The position numbers and the translations under genes are program-made. A stretch of 64,000 nt of DNA from Kitasatospora humi (GTDB lineage Bacteria; Actinomycetota; Actinomycetes; Streptomycetales; Streptomycetaceae), in the NCBI RefSeq assembly GCF_020907985.1, contig NZ_JAJJPA010000022.1, forward strand, positions 54,544-118,543, given 5' to 3'. The notes below the pieces were generated by a model that saw only the letters and a list, made by a program, of their open reading frames with translations, searched no databases and had not been told where the DNA came from. How positions within the stretch are numbered: position 1 is the first letter of the stretch; each line of letters begins with the position of its first letter. This document shows positions 51,194 through 59,533 of the stretch, one piece after another.

Positions 51194-52424
51194 TAGTGCT
51201 CTGACCGAGAAGGTTCACCGGGTTGGCGCTTGCGAGGCAGGTAGCGGTTGGATGTTGGCGACATCGAACCGGTGCGGGGAGGCGTGGTGGCGGATCCGGT
51301 CATGGTCAGGAGACTGACCGATCAGGAGGGCCAGCAGTTACAGCGGATCGTGCGTCGGGGCAGCACGAGCACGGTGCGCTACCGGCGGGCGATGATGCTG
51401 CTAGCCTCGGCCGGCGGTAACCGGGTCCCGGTGATCGCCCAGCTGGTCCAGGCGGACGAGGACACCGTGCGGGATGTGATCCACCGGTTCAACGAGATCG
51501 GCCTGGCCTGCCTAAACCCTCAGTGGGCGGGAGGCCGTCCCCGCCTACTCAGCCCTGACGACGAGGACTTCGTCATCAAGACGGCCATCACCCGACCCAC
51601 CAAGCTCGGCCAGCCCTTCACACGCTGGTCGATCCGCAAACTGCTCACTTACCTCCGCAAGGTCCACGGCCGGGTGATCCGCATCGGCCGCGAGACCTTG
51701 CGCTGCCTGCTCGCCCGACGCGGCGTCACCTTCCAACGCACCAAGACGTGGAAGGAGTCCACCGACCCCGACTACGACGCCAAGCTCGACCGGATCGAGC
51801 ACGTCCTCGAACACTTCCCGGACCGCACCTTCGCGTTCGACGAGTTCGGCCCACTCGGCATCCGGCCCACCACCGGTAGTTGCTGGGACGAACTGGGCAA
51901 ACCGAACCGGCTACCGGCGACCTACACGCGCACCCACGGTGTCACCTACTTCCACGGCTGCTACTCGATCGGCGACGACACCCTCTGGGGCGTCAACCGC
52001 CGCCGCAAGGGCACCGCGAACACCCTGGCCGCACTCAGGTCGATCCGGGCCGCCCGCCCGGACGGCGCCCCGGTCTACGTGATCCTCGACAACCTGTCCG
52101 CCCACAACGGCAAGAAGATCCTGCGCTGGGCGAAGAACAACAACGTCCACCTCTGCTTCACACCGACCAACGCCTCCTGGGCCAACCCGATCGAGGCGCA
52201 CTTCGGACCGCTGCGGCAGTTCACCCTGGCGAACTCCAACCACCCCAACCACACGGTCCAGACCCGCGCGTTGCACGCCTACCTGCGCTGGCGCAACGCC
52301 AACGCCCGCCACCCCGAAGTCCTGGTGGCCCAACGCCGCGAGCGCGCCCGCATCCGCAGCGAGAAAGGACTCCGCTGGGGAGGACGGCTGCTGAAGGCCG
52401 CCTGACCAGCGGCGCGTCGCGCTA
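51194..52424 (+). mobile_element. IS630-type insertion sequence (bounds tentative)
   Basis: Transposase gene flanked by TA on each side (TA-GTGCTCTGACC at 51194 and GCGC-TA at 52424), as expected for IS630/Tc1-like TA-target elements. The terminal sequences are only weakly complementary, so ends are provisional. The right TA falls in the stop codon of the neighbouring minus-strand gene. Confidence 0.5.
51287..52405 (+). CDS. IS630 family transposase
   Basis: Transposase of 372 residues, apparently complete. Two N-terminal HTH regions (RYRRAMMLLASAGGNRVPVI, then DTVRDVIHRFNEIGLACL) and a DDE domain: FAFDEFGPLGI (Asp), VYVILDNLSAHNG (Asp), WANPIEAHFGPLRQF (Glu). It keeps the aspartate-asparagine pair of IS630. 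The GTG at 51287 has GGAGG four bases upstream; other starts are possible (TTG 51248, GTG 51284). No frameshift, so potentially active. Confidence 0.9.
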   Translation: MADPVMVRRLTDQEGQQLQRIVRRGSTSTVRYRRAMMLLASAGGNRVPVIAQLVQADEDTVRDVIHRFNEIGLACLNPQWAGGRPRLLSPDDEDFVIKTAITRPTKLGQPFTRWSIRKLLTYLRKVHGRVIRIGRETLRCLLARRGVTFQRTKTWKESTDPDYDAKLDRIEHVLEHFPDRTFAFDEFGPLGIRPTTGSCWDELGKPNRLPATYTRTHGVTYFHGCYSIGDDTLWGVNRRRKGTANTLAALRSIRAARPDGAPVYVILDNLSAHNGKKILRWAKNNNVHLCFTPTNASWANPIEAHFGPLRQFTLANSNHPNHTVQTRALHAYLRWRNANARHPEVLVAQRRERARIRSEKGLRWGGRLLKAA

Positions 52425-52736
52425 AACGTTCGCGCCGTCGGCCGGCCGTCGGTGCCCGCAATCGATCTCGTTGCCTTCGACGTCCGAGACGTAGCCGTGG
52501 TGCCCGTTGAAGTGCACCGTCACCGAGCCTGGCCGATGGTCTACCTCGAAGGGCTCGTTGCCATATGTCGTCCCGGACCAGGGACGACCATCCGCGGCCC
52601 CGAACGTCCAGACCACGAACGTCTCGCCAGGCGCCAGCCAGTGATCACTTCCATACGGCTCCAAGACCAGCTCCAGCAGCTCCTCGCCGCTGTTGTGGAC
52701 CCGCAGACGAGCCACCGGCGCCTCATCGACGGCCAT
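52422..52736 (-). CDS. hypothetical protein, 104 aa
   Basis: Starts MAVDEAPVARLRVHNSGEEL and continues with beta-strand-rich sequence (LELVLEPYGSDHWLAPGETF, VVWTFGAADGRP) ending near EIDCGHRRPADGANV. No domain recognised; a small soluble beta-sandwich-like protein. Its stop codon contributes the TA at the edge of the IS630 copy, so the original C-terminus may have been replaced. AGGGAGG before the ATG. Confidence 0.65.
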   Translation of the reverse strand: MAVDEAPVARLRVHNSGEELLELVLEPYGSDHWLAPGETFVVWTFGAADGRPWSGTTYGNEPFEVDHRPGSVTVHFNGHHGYVSDVEGNEIDCGHRRPADGANV

Positions 52737-52821
52737 CAGCCCTCCCTGATCAACGATATCGCTGCACGAGGAACAGTAGCCGGGCCCTCCGCCTGCAAGA
52801 ACCGGTGAACCTTCCCGGTCA

Positions 52822-53280
52822 CAGCACTAGGAGGTTCGCGCTGCCGGTGTAGCCCAGTTCCTTGGTCTCGCGCAGGAGGTGGGTGACGGGCACTGCGGGA
52901 TCCTCTGTCCGGCGTCGGCGCAGGTGGTCGCGGTAGGGGTCGACGAGCGTGGGCCGGTACAGCGGTGCTCTCACCATGCGCTCGGGCTTGGTGTGGCGGG
53001 CGTAGCGCTTGACGGTGTTCAAGGCCAGGCGCAGACGGCGGGAGCATTCCAGCAGGCCGACGCCGGCATCGAGGAGTTGGTGGACCTGTTGCCACCGCCC
53101 GAGGGTCGTCGCGGCGCGGGTGCCCTCCCGAAGCGGTGGGCCGGCCTTGGCCGGTGGTGGCGTCGATCAGTATCGTGGCGCAGCGGTGGCCCCTGCGCAG
53201 GGCGAACTCGTCGATGCCCAGCACCCGCGGAGCCGGCCTGGCGGGCAGCGTGATGCGCATCAGGCAGTTCAGCACACTCG
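52822..53280 (-). pseudogene. decayed ISL3 family transposase
   Basis: Minus strand frames carry ISL3 transposase pieces: PRVLGIDEFALRRGHRCATI and LIDATTG (start of the DDE domain), then in another frame LNTVKRYARHTKPERMVRAP, YRPTLVDPYRDHLRRRR and HLLRETKELGYTGSANLL (C-terminal part). They are out of frame with each other and the middle is scrambled or missing. N-terminal zinc-finger region absent. Confidence 0.75.
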
Positions 53281-53513
53281 CCCAGACGGAGCCAGCGGCC
53301 CGGCACGACCGTTGACCGCTCGCCGCCTCGGTGCCCGGCTTCGAACGATCGGCCTTCCCCCTGGGTCGGTCGGAAGGCAGCCCTCCTTGATCGCTCTGCT
53401 CAGATGCCTCCCGCCGTCCTCCATCGGCTCCTGGGGATCAGCATCGCCAGCCGTCAGTTCTGGTCGGCAGGAGCCAACAGCAACGAGTACGCAGCCGAGC
53501 TGGCTCGGCGACT
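53281..53513. other. no gene seen
   Basis: Between two relics; short frames without recognisable content. Confidence 0.4.
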
Positions 53514-53740
53514 ATGAGCATTCCCAGAAGAAGCGTCCTTCGCGGCGATCAGGGCTGACGAAAGCGAATCCGTAGCCGCAGCCGAAGTTGACGCACCGTT
53601 CCGTCGCCTAGGTCCACTACCCACAGGCTCTCGACGCTCGCTGGCGGCCAGCCGTCCTCGTCCACCTCCATTTGAAAGTCGCGTACAAGGGCCCATTCCG
53701 CGTCCGTCAGGGCGAAGCAGCGACTGGGGTTCGCTCTGGA
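53514..53740 (-). pseudogene. unidentified frameshifted gene remnant
   Basis: Two good-looking halves in different frames: FALTDAEWALVRDFQMEVDE, DGWPPASVESLWVVDLGDGT, then VNFGCGYGFAFVSPDRREG and RFFWECS before a stop at 53514. The join is at about 53590. The first half loosely recalls DUF4265-like proteins, which I cannot confirm. Confidence 0.4.
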
Positions 53741-53826
53741 GATCGTCAAGCGCAGCGACGACGCTTCGGGGTTCGTGGTGCTGCCCAGACGCTGGGTGGT
53801 GGAACGCACGCTGAGCTGGCTGACGC

Positions 53827-53874
53827 TCATGAGCCGCCGGCTGGCCCGGTCGCGAGCGTGAACCGCCCCGAGGT
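53827..53874 (-). pseudogene. duplicate 3' end of the coiled-coil/HTH gene
   Basis: Encodes SGRFTLATGPAGGS then TGA, almost the same as the end of the gene at 54742 (PGRFTLAAGPAGGS). Only this tail is present, so it is a truncated second copy. Confidence 0.55.
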
Positions 53875-53908
53875 GGGTTCGGGCCTTCACCCGTGAAGGC
53901 CCGAACCC
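53875..53908 (-). terminator. perfect 16-bp inverted repeat after HAD gene
   Basis: GGGTTCGGGCCTTCAC and GTGAAGGCCCGAACCC are exact reverse complements with a 2-base spacer. It lies 13 bases beyond the HAD phosphatase stop, so acts as a factor-independent-like terminator. The very short loop means it could also be an element end, but no second copy was seen. Confidence 0.6.
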
Positions 53909-53921
53909 ACGATCGAGGGCG

Positions 53922-54650
53922 TCATACAGCACGATCTGGTTCGCGGAACGGTTGAGGATCCGCAGCACGCGATGCCCGCGTGGCGTCCCGGCTCCCCCTG
54001 GACACATACGCGCCGAATACAGAGGTATCGAGATCCTTTAGGGAGTCCAGGACCAGAGTGGCAATCGCAAAGCGAGGATCGCAGCGATCAGCGGCCTCGG
54101 GAACGGCGACGACCGTCATCTGGGCTGACACGCCGGCGAGGACGCCGTTGAGCGAGTCCTCGAGCACAATGCATTCGCCGGGTGACGCGCCGAGGGCGGC
54201 GGCTGCGCGGAGGTAGGCGCCCGGGTGGGGTTTGCCGTGTTCGTCGTCTTCGGCCGAAAACACGGCGTCGAAAGATCGGTCAAGGCCGGTGCTCGCGAGC
54301 GCAGCCCGGATCACCGACTCCGGCGAAGATGACACGACGGCCATCGCCCTCGATGCTCGCGCGCACGCCGCGACGGCGTGTTCGGCGCCGGGTTTCAGCG
54401 CCGCTCCGTCCAGCCGACGGCACACGGCGGCCACGATCTGCTCCTCGACGTCGTCGGGGTCGGCTTGAATGGTGGCCCGATCGAACCAGTAGGCCACCAT
54501 GTCTCTTTGCCGCAGCCCGCGCGTCGCCGCCTGCATCTCCGTTGTGAGGTGCAGGCCAAGAGGACCGAACACTTCACGCTTTGCCGCGTCCCAGATCGGC
54601 TCGGAGTCGATCAAAAGGCCGTCCAGGTCGAATAGGACAATCGGTTGCAT
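53922..54650 (-). CDS. HAD phosphatase, hexitol-phosphatase-like
   Basis: HAD hydrolase of 242 residues with all four motifs: DLDGLLIDSEP (nucleophile Asp8, acid Asp10), VVSSSP (Thr/Ser), GKPHPGAYL (Lys) and IVLEDSLNG (Asp/Glu pair). Cap after motif I is alpha-helical (C1, beta-phosphoglucomutase class). The REVFGPLGLHLTTEM and AYWFDRAT segments resemble YniC/HxpB-type hexitol phosphatases. About 20 C-terminal residues (RASRAADPQPF) extend beyond the usual end. ATG start with GAACAACCGATG spacing, ribosome site poor. Confidence 0.85.
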   Translation of the reverse strand: MQPIVLFDLDGLLIDSEPIWDAAKREVFGPLGLHLTTEMQAATRGLRQRDMVAYWFDRATIQADPDDVEEQIVAAVCRRLDGAALKPGAEHAVAACARASRAMAVVSSSPESVIRAALASTGLDRSFDAVFSAEDDEHGKPHPGAYLRAAAALGASPGECIVLEDSLNGVLAGVSAQMTVVAVPEAADRCDPRFAIATLVLDSLKDLDTSVFGAYVSRGSRDATRASRAADPQPFREPDRAV

Positions 54651-54741
54651 CGGTTGTTCTTTCGTTGGCGATCACGCGAGGACAGGACGATTCGCTGCCC
54701 CGCCGTGCATGAGCAGATGGCGCTGTGGTCGATGACGGTGG

Positions 54742-55294
54742 TCATGAGCCGCCGGCCGGCCCGGCGGCGAGCGTGAACCGTCCCGGGGTGGGCTCGTCGG
54801 CCCGGCCCCGGTCGGCCAGCCGCTTCATCTTCGACCGAACTCCTTCCACACTTGCCGGAACCGGCTCCAGTCCGAGTACGGCAGTGATCTCCTGACAGGA
54901 CATCACTGGCTTCCCGTTGGATGCTTGTTCGGCGAGCGTAGCGAGGATGCGCTGGTAGTGGGGGGCGAGCGTGTCCATGGAAAGCGCGGGACGCCACACC
55001 GGGACGATCGAGCCCGGTCGCGCGGCCCTCGGCAGGGGAACCTTGACGGGCGCGTTCGTCGCGGGCTCCGGCCCGGAAGAATCACCGGCCCCCGGGCCGG
55101 CTTCACCTGCCTGTCCGGGCCGCGGTCCGGACAGGACACTCGCCAATGCGCTGCCGGGCGATCAGCCACTCGTGCCGGGCCGCCTCCGCTTCGGCGAGCT
55201 CAGCGAGTACCCGGTCCGCCACCTCCCGAAGGTCCTCCACGCGCTCACGAGCGGCCAGCAACCGCTCCTCCAGGAGACCCACCACCGACGCCAT
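54742..55294 (-). pseudogene. coiled-coil/HTH protein gene split by one frameshift
   Basis: Two overlapping frames make one protein: MASVVGLLEERLLAARERVE, then LAELAEAEAARHEWLIARQR and, after a one-base insertion near 55144, VLSGPRPGQAGEAGPGAG, YQRILATLAEQASNGKPVMS, CQEITAVLGLEPVPASVEG and VRSKMKRLADRG. The first part is a coiled coil, the second a winged-helix-like DNA-binding domain; I recall the intact form as one actinobacterial protein. A sequencing error would restore it. Confidence 0.55.
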
Positions 55295-55406
55295 CCCGGC
55301 ACCTCCACCAACGAGACAACCCGACGGCCCGAGCATGCCTCGCCGTGCCGGCATCATGCCTGAACTGCGGAAACCCACCGATCAAGACCGGTACGACAAC
55401 GGCTTC

Positions 55407-55907
55407 TCAGCCCTCCGCGCTCTCCGGTGTGAACGCGTAGGTGCGGACCGGGTCGAGGTGTAGTTCGTAGGGCCCGAAGCAGTCCGCGGTAAGTGTGGCG
55501 ACCCGGGCTCCGCAGGGGCAAGCCCGGTTGAGGCCTTCGGTTCCGTTCGGTCCACAACATCCGGTGCTGTTCTCCCAGTTCGGGAGGGGCTGCAACGCGG
55601 GCGCGTCATCGGGGTGGATCACGGCCGTGTTGCGGACCCCGGCCGAGGCGATGAAGCCCTCCTCGGTGGCCATGAGAGTCCCGCGAGGCTGCGATGGAGC
55701 CGGGTTTTCCTGGTCTTCCTGCACGACGAAGGGGGCTCCCCAGGGCTCTGCTTCGATCGCGTAGCAGCCCTGCGGAACGGTCGGCGGGGCCTGCCGTGCT
55801 CCCTTAGGCCGGGCGTCTTCGAGCTCTGGAACTGCAGGGACGGCGGGCAAGGCCGTCAGGTCCGGGGTGAGCGTCGTACCGCACTTGGAGCAGTAGAAGA
55901 CCGTCAT
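55407..55907 (-). CDS. zinc-ribbon hypothetical protein
   Basis: Starts MTVFYCSKCGTTLTPDLTAL with a CxxC knuckle (YCSKCG), a Pro/Glu-rich linker and a C-terminal part with several Cys (GCCGPNG, RACPCGARVATLTADCFGPY). The second CxC/CPCG set could close a zinc site. ATG 55907 is preferred over a GTG at 55943 because it begins the knuckle. Ribosome site weak. Function unknown; family members occur in Streptomyces genomes next to mobile remnants. Confidence 0.65.
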   Translation of the reverse strand: MTVFYCSKCGTTLTPDLTALPAVPAVPELEDARPKGARQAPPTVPQGCYAIEAEPWGAPFVVQEDQENPAPSQPRGTLMATEEGFIASAGVRNTAVIHPDDAPALQPLPNWENSTGCCGPNGTEGLNRACPCGARVATLTADCFGPYELHLDPVRTYAFTPESAEG

Positions 55908-55994
55908 GGGTCCGTTGTACCCGTAGATCTTCTCGCTCTGCACCTCACTTATGTCCAGCTTTCACCGACATGGGGCGAGACGGCGACGACTCGG

Positions 55995-56519
55995 TCAGCG
56001 GTTCAACTGAGCCATCAACTCCCGGTTCGCGGCACGTGCGGCGGCGAGGCCTTCGTCGCGCTCGGCGACTTCGGACCGGAGGTCGAGGGTCTGCTGCTCC
56101 AGTTCGCCGATCCGGCGGGTGAGCGTTTCGACGTCGGCGGGGGTGCTCAGGCCGGATGCTTCCCAGGCGGCCTGGCCGAGCGCTTGGGACAGGCGTCGTT
56201 CGAGCCGGGTGATTTGCGCGGACAGTCGCCCGTTGCGGGCGGTGAGGTTCGCAACGTCGGCCAGCAGCGACTTGCGGCTGACCTGCGTCCCGGCGGTCGT
56301 TGCGGGCGGGGGCTGGCCCGCGCGGGCGACGATGGCCGCGTCCAGGTCCCCGTGCCGGTGAATCAGGCTGCGGTGGACGCCGGCGGCGCGGGCGACCGAC
56401 GAGACGCTGATCTCCTCCCCGGCAGCGGCCAGTTGGTCGAGGGCTTTGAACACCCGGTTTCGGCGACGGTCGGAGTCCGCGGACCGCGCTCGGGTCAGGT
56501 GGTCCGGTGATGTGCTCAC
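55995..56519 (-). CDS. DUF6262 family transposition-associated protein
   Basis: Protein of 174 residues: basic N-terminus, HTH-like VSSVARAAGVHRSLIHRH, then a coiled coil with LLADVANLTARNGRLSAQI and LTRRIGELEQQTLDLRSEVA. This layout is the TnpC-like/DUF6262 protein that accompanies Tn554-type tyrosine integrases. It overlaps by four bases the end of the decayed integrase upstream. Apparently intact, while its partner is not. Confidence 0.75.
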   Translation of the reverse strand: MSTSPDHLTRARSADSDRRRNRVFKALDQLAAAGEEISVSSVARAAGVHRSLIHRHGDLDAAIVARAGQPPPATTAGTQVSRKSLLADVANLTARNGRLSAQITRLERRLSQALGQAAWEASGLSTPADVETLTRRIGELEQQTLDLRSEVAERDEGLAAARAANRELMAQLNR

Positions 56520-57045
56520 GCGTCACGCTCCAGCCGCAGGTCCTGCTCCGGCGGCCGGATCCCGGGCATGCCCAGGGAGACGCTGCGGGTTGCGTCCTTG
56601 ATCTGCTCGCGTTCGTCGTCGGTGAGCCCGGCGAGGTCGGGCTCCACTCGGCGGATCATTGTGCGGATGCGCTTGATCTCCTCCTCGGACGGGGTCGCCT
56701 CGGAGCGTGCCCACGTTTCCAAGTCGGTTGCTGCGGCGAGAGGTTCGCGATCCCGGAGAGGTTTTCGAGGTAGGTCCGCAGCTCGGGCAGGTAGGACGGG
56801 TCGGTGCGGAAGTGATCGCAGCCGACGCAGCGGAACCGAACGGGCAGCCGTGGCCGCCGGCCTTGACGTTGCTCGGTTCGACGCAGATGCCGTAGGGGAC
56901 GGAGACCTGGCCGATCCGCAGGCGGGCGTGTTCGTGCTCCAGGGGCTGGCGGGTCTGGGTCCAGATCCTGTTGCCGTGCCGGCCGAACTGATGCGAGACG
57001 AGCTTGTCGACCGCGGCCCGGGTGCGCTTCTCGGTGACCCGTGAT
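56516..57045 (-). pseudogene. decayed Tn554-type (TnpB-like) tyrosine integrase, C-terminal half
   Basis: Pieces in different frames: RVTEKRTRAAVDKLVSHQFG, RHGNRIWTQTRQPLEHEHAR, RIGQVSVPYGICVEPSNVKA, then RFRCVGCDHFRTDPSYLPEL, then WARSEATPSEEEIKRIRTMI and RRVEPDLAGLTDDEREQIK. They follow the order of TnpB-like integrases with a zinc-finger-like CVGCDHFR. At least two frameshifts; N-terminal catalytic half absent. Confidence 0.7.
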
Positions 57046-57144
57046 GGTGGAGTCGGGTATGGAACTGTCCGAATGCCTCCCGTGGCGAGTAGTCTGCTGA
57101 GGTCGATCCCGCCCGTTCCTGGGAGGCTGTGGTAGGCAGGTCGG

Positions 57145-57771
57145 ATGATCAGCCGACTTCCCCTGGATCAGCAACTGGAATCCCTGCGTGCGGTGCTGTC
57201 CCGCAACGACGTGTTGACGGAGGTGCTCCAGCGGGCGACGACGTTGGATTTGCCTGGGTGGTATGTGACGGCGGGGTGCCTGTTCCAGACTGTGTGGAAC
57301 GTGGTCACGGGCAGGCCGCCGACCAATGGCATTAAGGATTACGACGTCTTCTACTTCGACAGTGACGATCTGTCCTGGGAAGCCGAGGATGCGGTGATCA
57401 AAGCCGGGCGTGAGGTCTTCGCTGGCCTTCCTGCGGAAGTGGAGATCCGCAACGAGGCGCGAGTCCACCTCTGGTATCAGGACAAGTTCGGTGTCGTGTG
57501 CCCGCCGTATGACTGCACCGAGGCGGCGATCGACAGCTTCGCTGCGACGACGTGCTGCCTGGGCGTGCGTCTGGAGGCCGACGGTCGGTGGCGCGTGTAT
57601 GCGCCGCACGGGCTCTCGGACGCTTTCAACCTCGTTGTCCGTCCCAACCCGCTGCTCGCGCCGCAGTCGGTCTATGAGGCAAAGGCGGCGCGATGGCGCG
57701 AGCAGTGGCCGGAGTTGACCGTCCTCGACTGGCCCTCCGCGACCGTCACGACGACCGCGTCCGCCGGCTGA
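57145..57771 (+). CDS. nucleotidyltransferase family protein (NTP_transf_6)
   Basis: Protein of 208 residues. VTAGCLFQTVWNVVTGRPPT and IKDYDVFYFDSDDLSWEAED give the G-x-F/D-x-D nucleotidyltransferase pattern with Asp pair in KDYDVFYFD. The rest (VEIRNEARVHLWYQDKFGV, ATTCCLGVRLEADG) fits the DUF925/NTP_transf_6 family, of unknown substrate. Start ATG 57145 with a fair AGGCAGG site. Intact amid decayed mobile DNA. Confidence 0.8.
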   Translation: MISRLPLDQQLESLRAVLSRNDVLTEVLQRATTLDLPGWYVTAGCLFQTVWNVVTGRPPTNGIKDYDVFYFDSDDLSWEAEDAVIKAGREVFAGLPAEVEIRNEARVHLWYQDKFGVVCPPYDCTEAAIDSFAATTCCLGVRLEADGRWRVYAPHGLSDAFNLVVRPNPLLAPQSVYEAKAARWREQWPELTVLDWPSATVTTTASAG

Positions 57772-58070
57772 CATCTGCGGCGCAGGCACCCCAGTCTCCG
57801 GCGGCGGCTCGCTGCCACTTGACGGCGACGCTGATGTGGATGCCGAGGGTACGGGCGAGGATCGCGGAGGGCAGCTCGGTGGCGAGCTGGAACAGGGCGG
57901 TGCAGCGGGTCTCGGCGAGCCGGATGCCGAGCTTGCGGAGTCGTTCGCCCATCGCCCAGGCGCTGATCGGGCGGCCGGGCTGGCCGCCAGGGAAGAGCCA
58001 AGGAGAGTCGGTCTGGGCGAGGGCCGCGTGGCTGCAACGAGCTGAGACTTGCTTCAGGGCCAGATCGGCG
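57746..58070 (-). pseudogene. tyrosine-recombinase C-terminal remnant
   Basis: Minus frame reads DSPWLFPGGQPGRPISAWAM, RLRKLGIRLAETRCTALFQL, ATELPSAILARTLGIHISVA and VKWQRAAAGDWGACAADVSR, the C-terminal end of streptomycete integrase-like proteins. The catalytic Tyr region of a normal recombinase is not visible. Truncated at its 5' side, where an unrelated fragment begins. Confidence 0.55.
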
Positions 58071-58074
58071 ACGG

Positions 58075-58290
58075 ACCCGGGCAGGGTGATCGCGAATGAC
58101 CCGCACGGGTGGCCGGACCACCAACAGGTCCAGCGCTCCAGCGAGGGCGGCGACGACGTCGGCCCACCGCTCGCCCGGATAATCGACGAGCAGGATCCGG
58201 TCCGGATCGGCGCCGGCCCTCACCAAGGCGGGCAGCCCGGCCTCCGGCATCCCGACCACGCCGATCCACCGGCGCTCTCGGTGTCGATGA
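58075..58290 (-). pseudogene. ImuA/RecA-like fragment
   Basis: Reads RRWIGVVGMPEAGLPALVRA, GADPDRILLVDYPGERWADV and VAALAGALDLLVVRPPVRV, similar in pattern to a central piece of ImuA-like SOS proteins of actinobacteria. No P-loop or ends; abuts the recombinase fragment downstream and the intron region upstream. Confidence 0.35.
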
Positions 58291-58453
58291 TGTTGTCGAG
58301 CTCTTTGCGGGGGTCGCGGATTTCGTCGGCGAACGCATCGTTCGCGTCACCAGCATGTCCTGTTCGGGGTGCACGGTAGTGAGATATTCCTTCTCGTCAC
58401 CTGCCTGGTCACGCACCGGCACGTCCCAACGCCTTTGTGAGGACCTTCGACGA
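58291..58453. other. 5' exon side of the group II intron
   Basis: No intact gene. On the minus strand DANDAFADEIRDPRKELDNI reads protein-like. The last six bases, CGACGA (58448-58453), complement TCGTCG inside the intron (58641-58646) as an IBS1/EBS1 pair. Confidence 0.4.
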
Positions 58454-59533
58454 GTGCGTCCACATGGTCGTTGCAGGAAGGACGTGCAGCCGCAGTTCCG
58501 GGTGGGTGCACCACACCCACGCCCCAACCCATGAGGTGGGTCTAGCGTGGCGAGCATGTTGCGTCCTGAAAGCTGGTCCAGGCTCGCGGGTGGGAGTCCC
58601 GTCCGGGTAGACACCGGAGTGCCCGGTAGCAGGTCCCGGTTCGTCGTGGAGACGCGGCGGGCTGAGCGGGATGTCAAGAGCCTCTTCGGAGGGAGCAAGC
58701 ACGCGGGCCGTAGCGTCAAGCGAACCTTGCAGCCTCGTCCCACGTACAGCGGAGAAGCCGAGCCCGTCATGCCGGGGCGAAGGCCACGTCCCAGGGGCCC
58801 TGTTCCGGGGTCAGCCCTTGGGGTTCTCCCGGGGTACGGAGGGCGGCACGTGTGCACAGTCTGGGCCGGAACAGGAGAGACCCGTCTGACCACGCCTTTC
58901 GTCGGGCAAGAGACCGGACGTATAAGCCGATGGTGAAGTCGTCCGGAGGGCAGCGGGAGTCCGATGGGGTCGTAGTACCGCTGATCGGTGTGCAACACAA
59001 CGCGCCAGGAGGGAAGGGCCCCAACTTTGATCACGCTCGTGGCGGAGGTAAGCGCGAGGGCATGGCCGGACCCGGGTTCGACGTAATTCGAAGCCTCTGG
59101 AGCAACGGCATGCCCGCTGGCCTGCGGCTTCACCTTCTCGGCTGCCGCAGGTCGTTTCTCTAGGCGCTCGCGTTTCCGCAGGTGGCGAGGCTCTCCGGTG
59201 CGGTCTTCGAGGACCCGGCCGAAGGCCGTCTCGCAGCCGCCGCATGATCGACGATAGAGCGTCGATCACGGACCTCGCCCCGCGATCGCCAACTTGCCCC
59301 GGTTCAGAGGGGTTTGTCTCTACCGTTCTTCGGCCCATTGTTGGCCCATTGGCTCGATCGGCCAGGCCGCTGACCTGCCCGTTTCTCTATGCCTAGAGAA
59401 GCGGGCGATTCGGGCCGCAAGCGGAGAGTCTGCAGGTCAGCGGGCACTTCACGCCTCCAGGAGAGGCGAATTATGTCGAACGCGGGCCGGAGAGAGTCCG
59501 GTCAACTACCCCGGCGGGGCGAGCCCCGTCGTA

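Noticed and set aside
51194..52424. Clean inverted terminal repeats for the IS630 copy
   Set aside because: Ends TAGTGCTC and GCGCTA show only weak complementarity; bounds are left tentative.
53875..53908. Miniature transposable element from the perfect 16-bp inverted repeat
   Set aside because: Only two bases between arms, no target duplication and no second copy; a terminator of the HAD gene is simpler.
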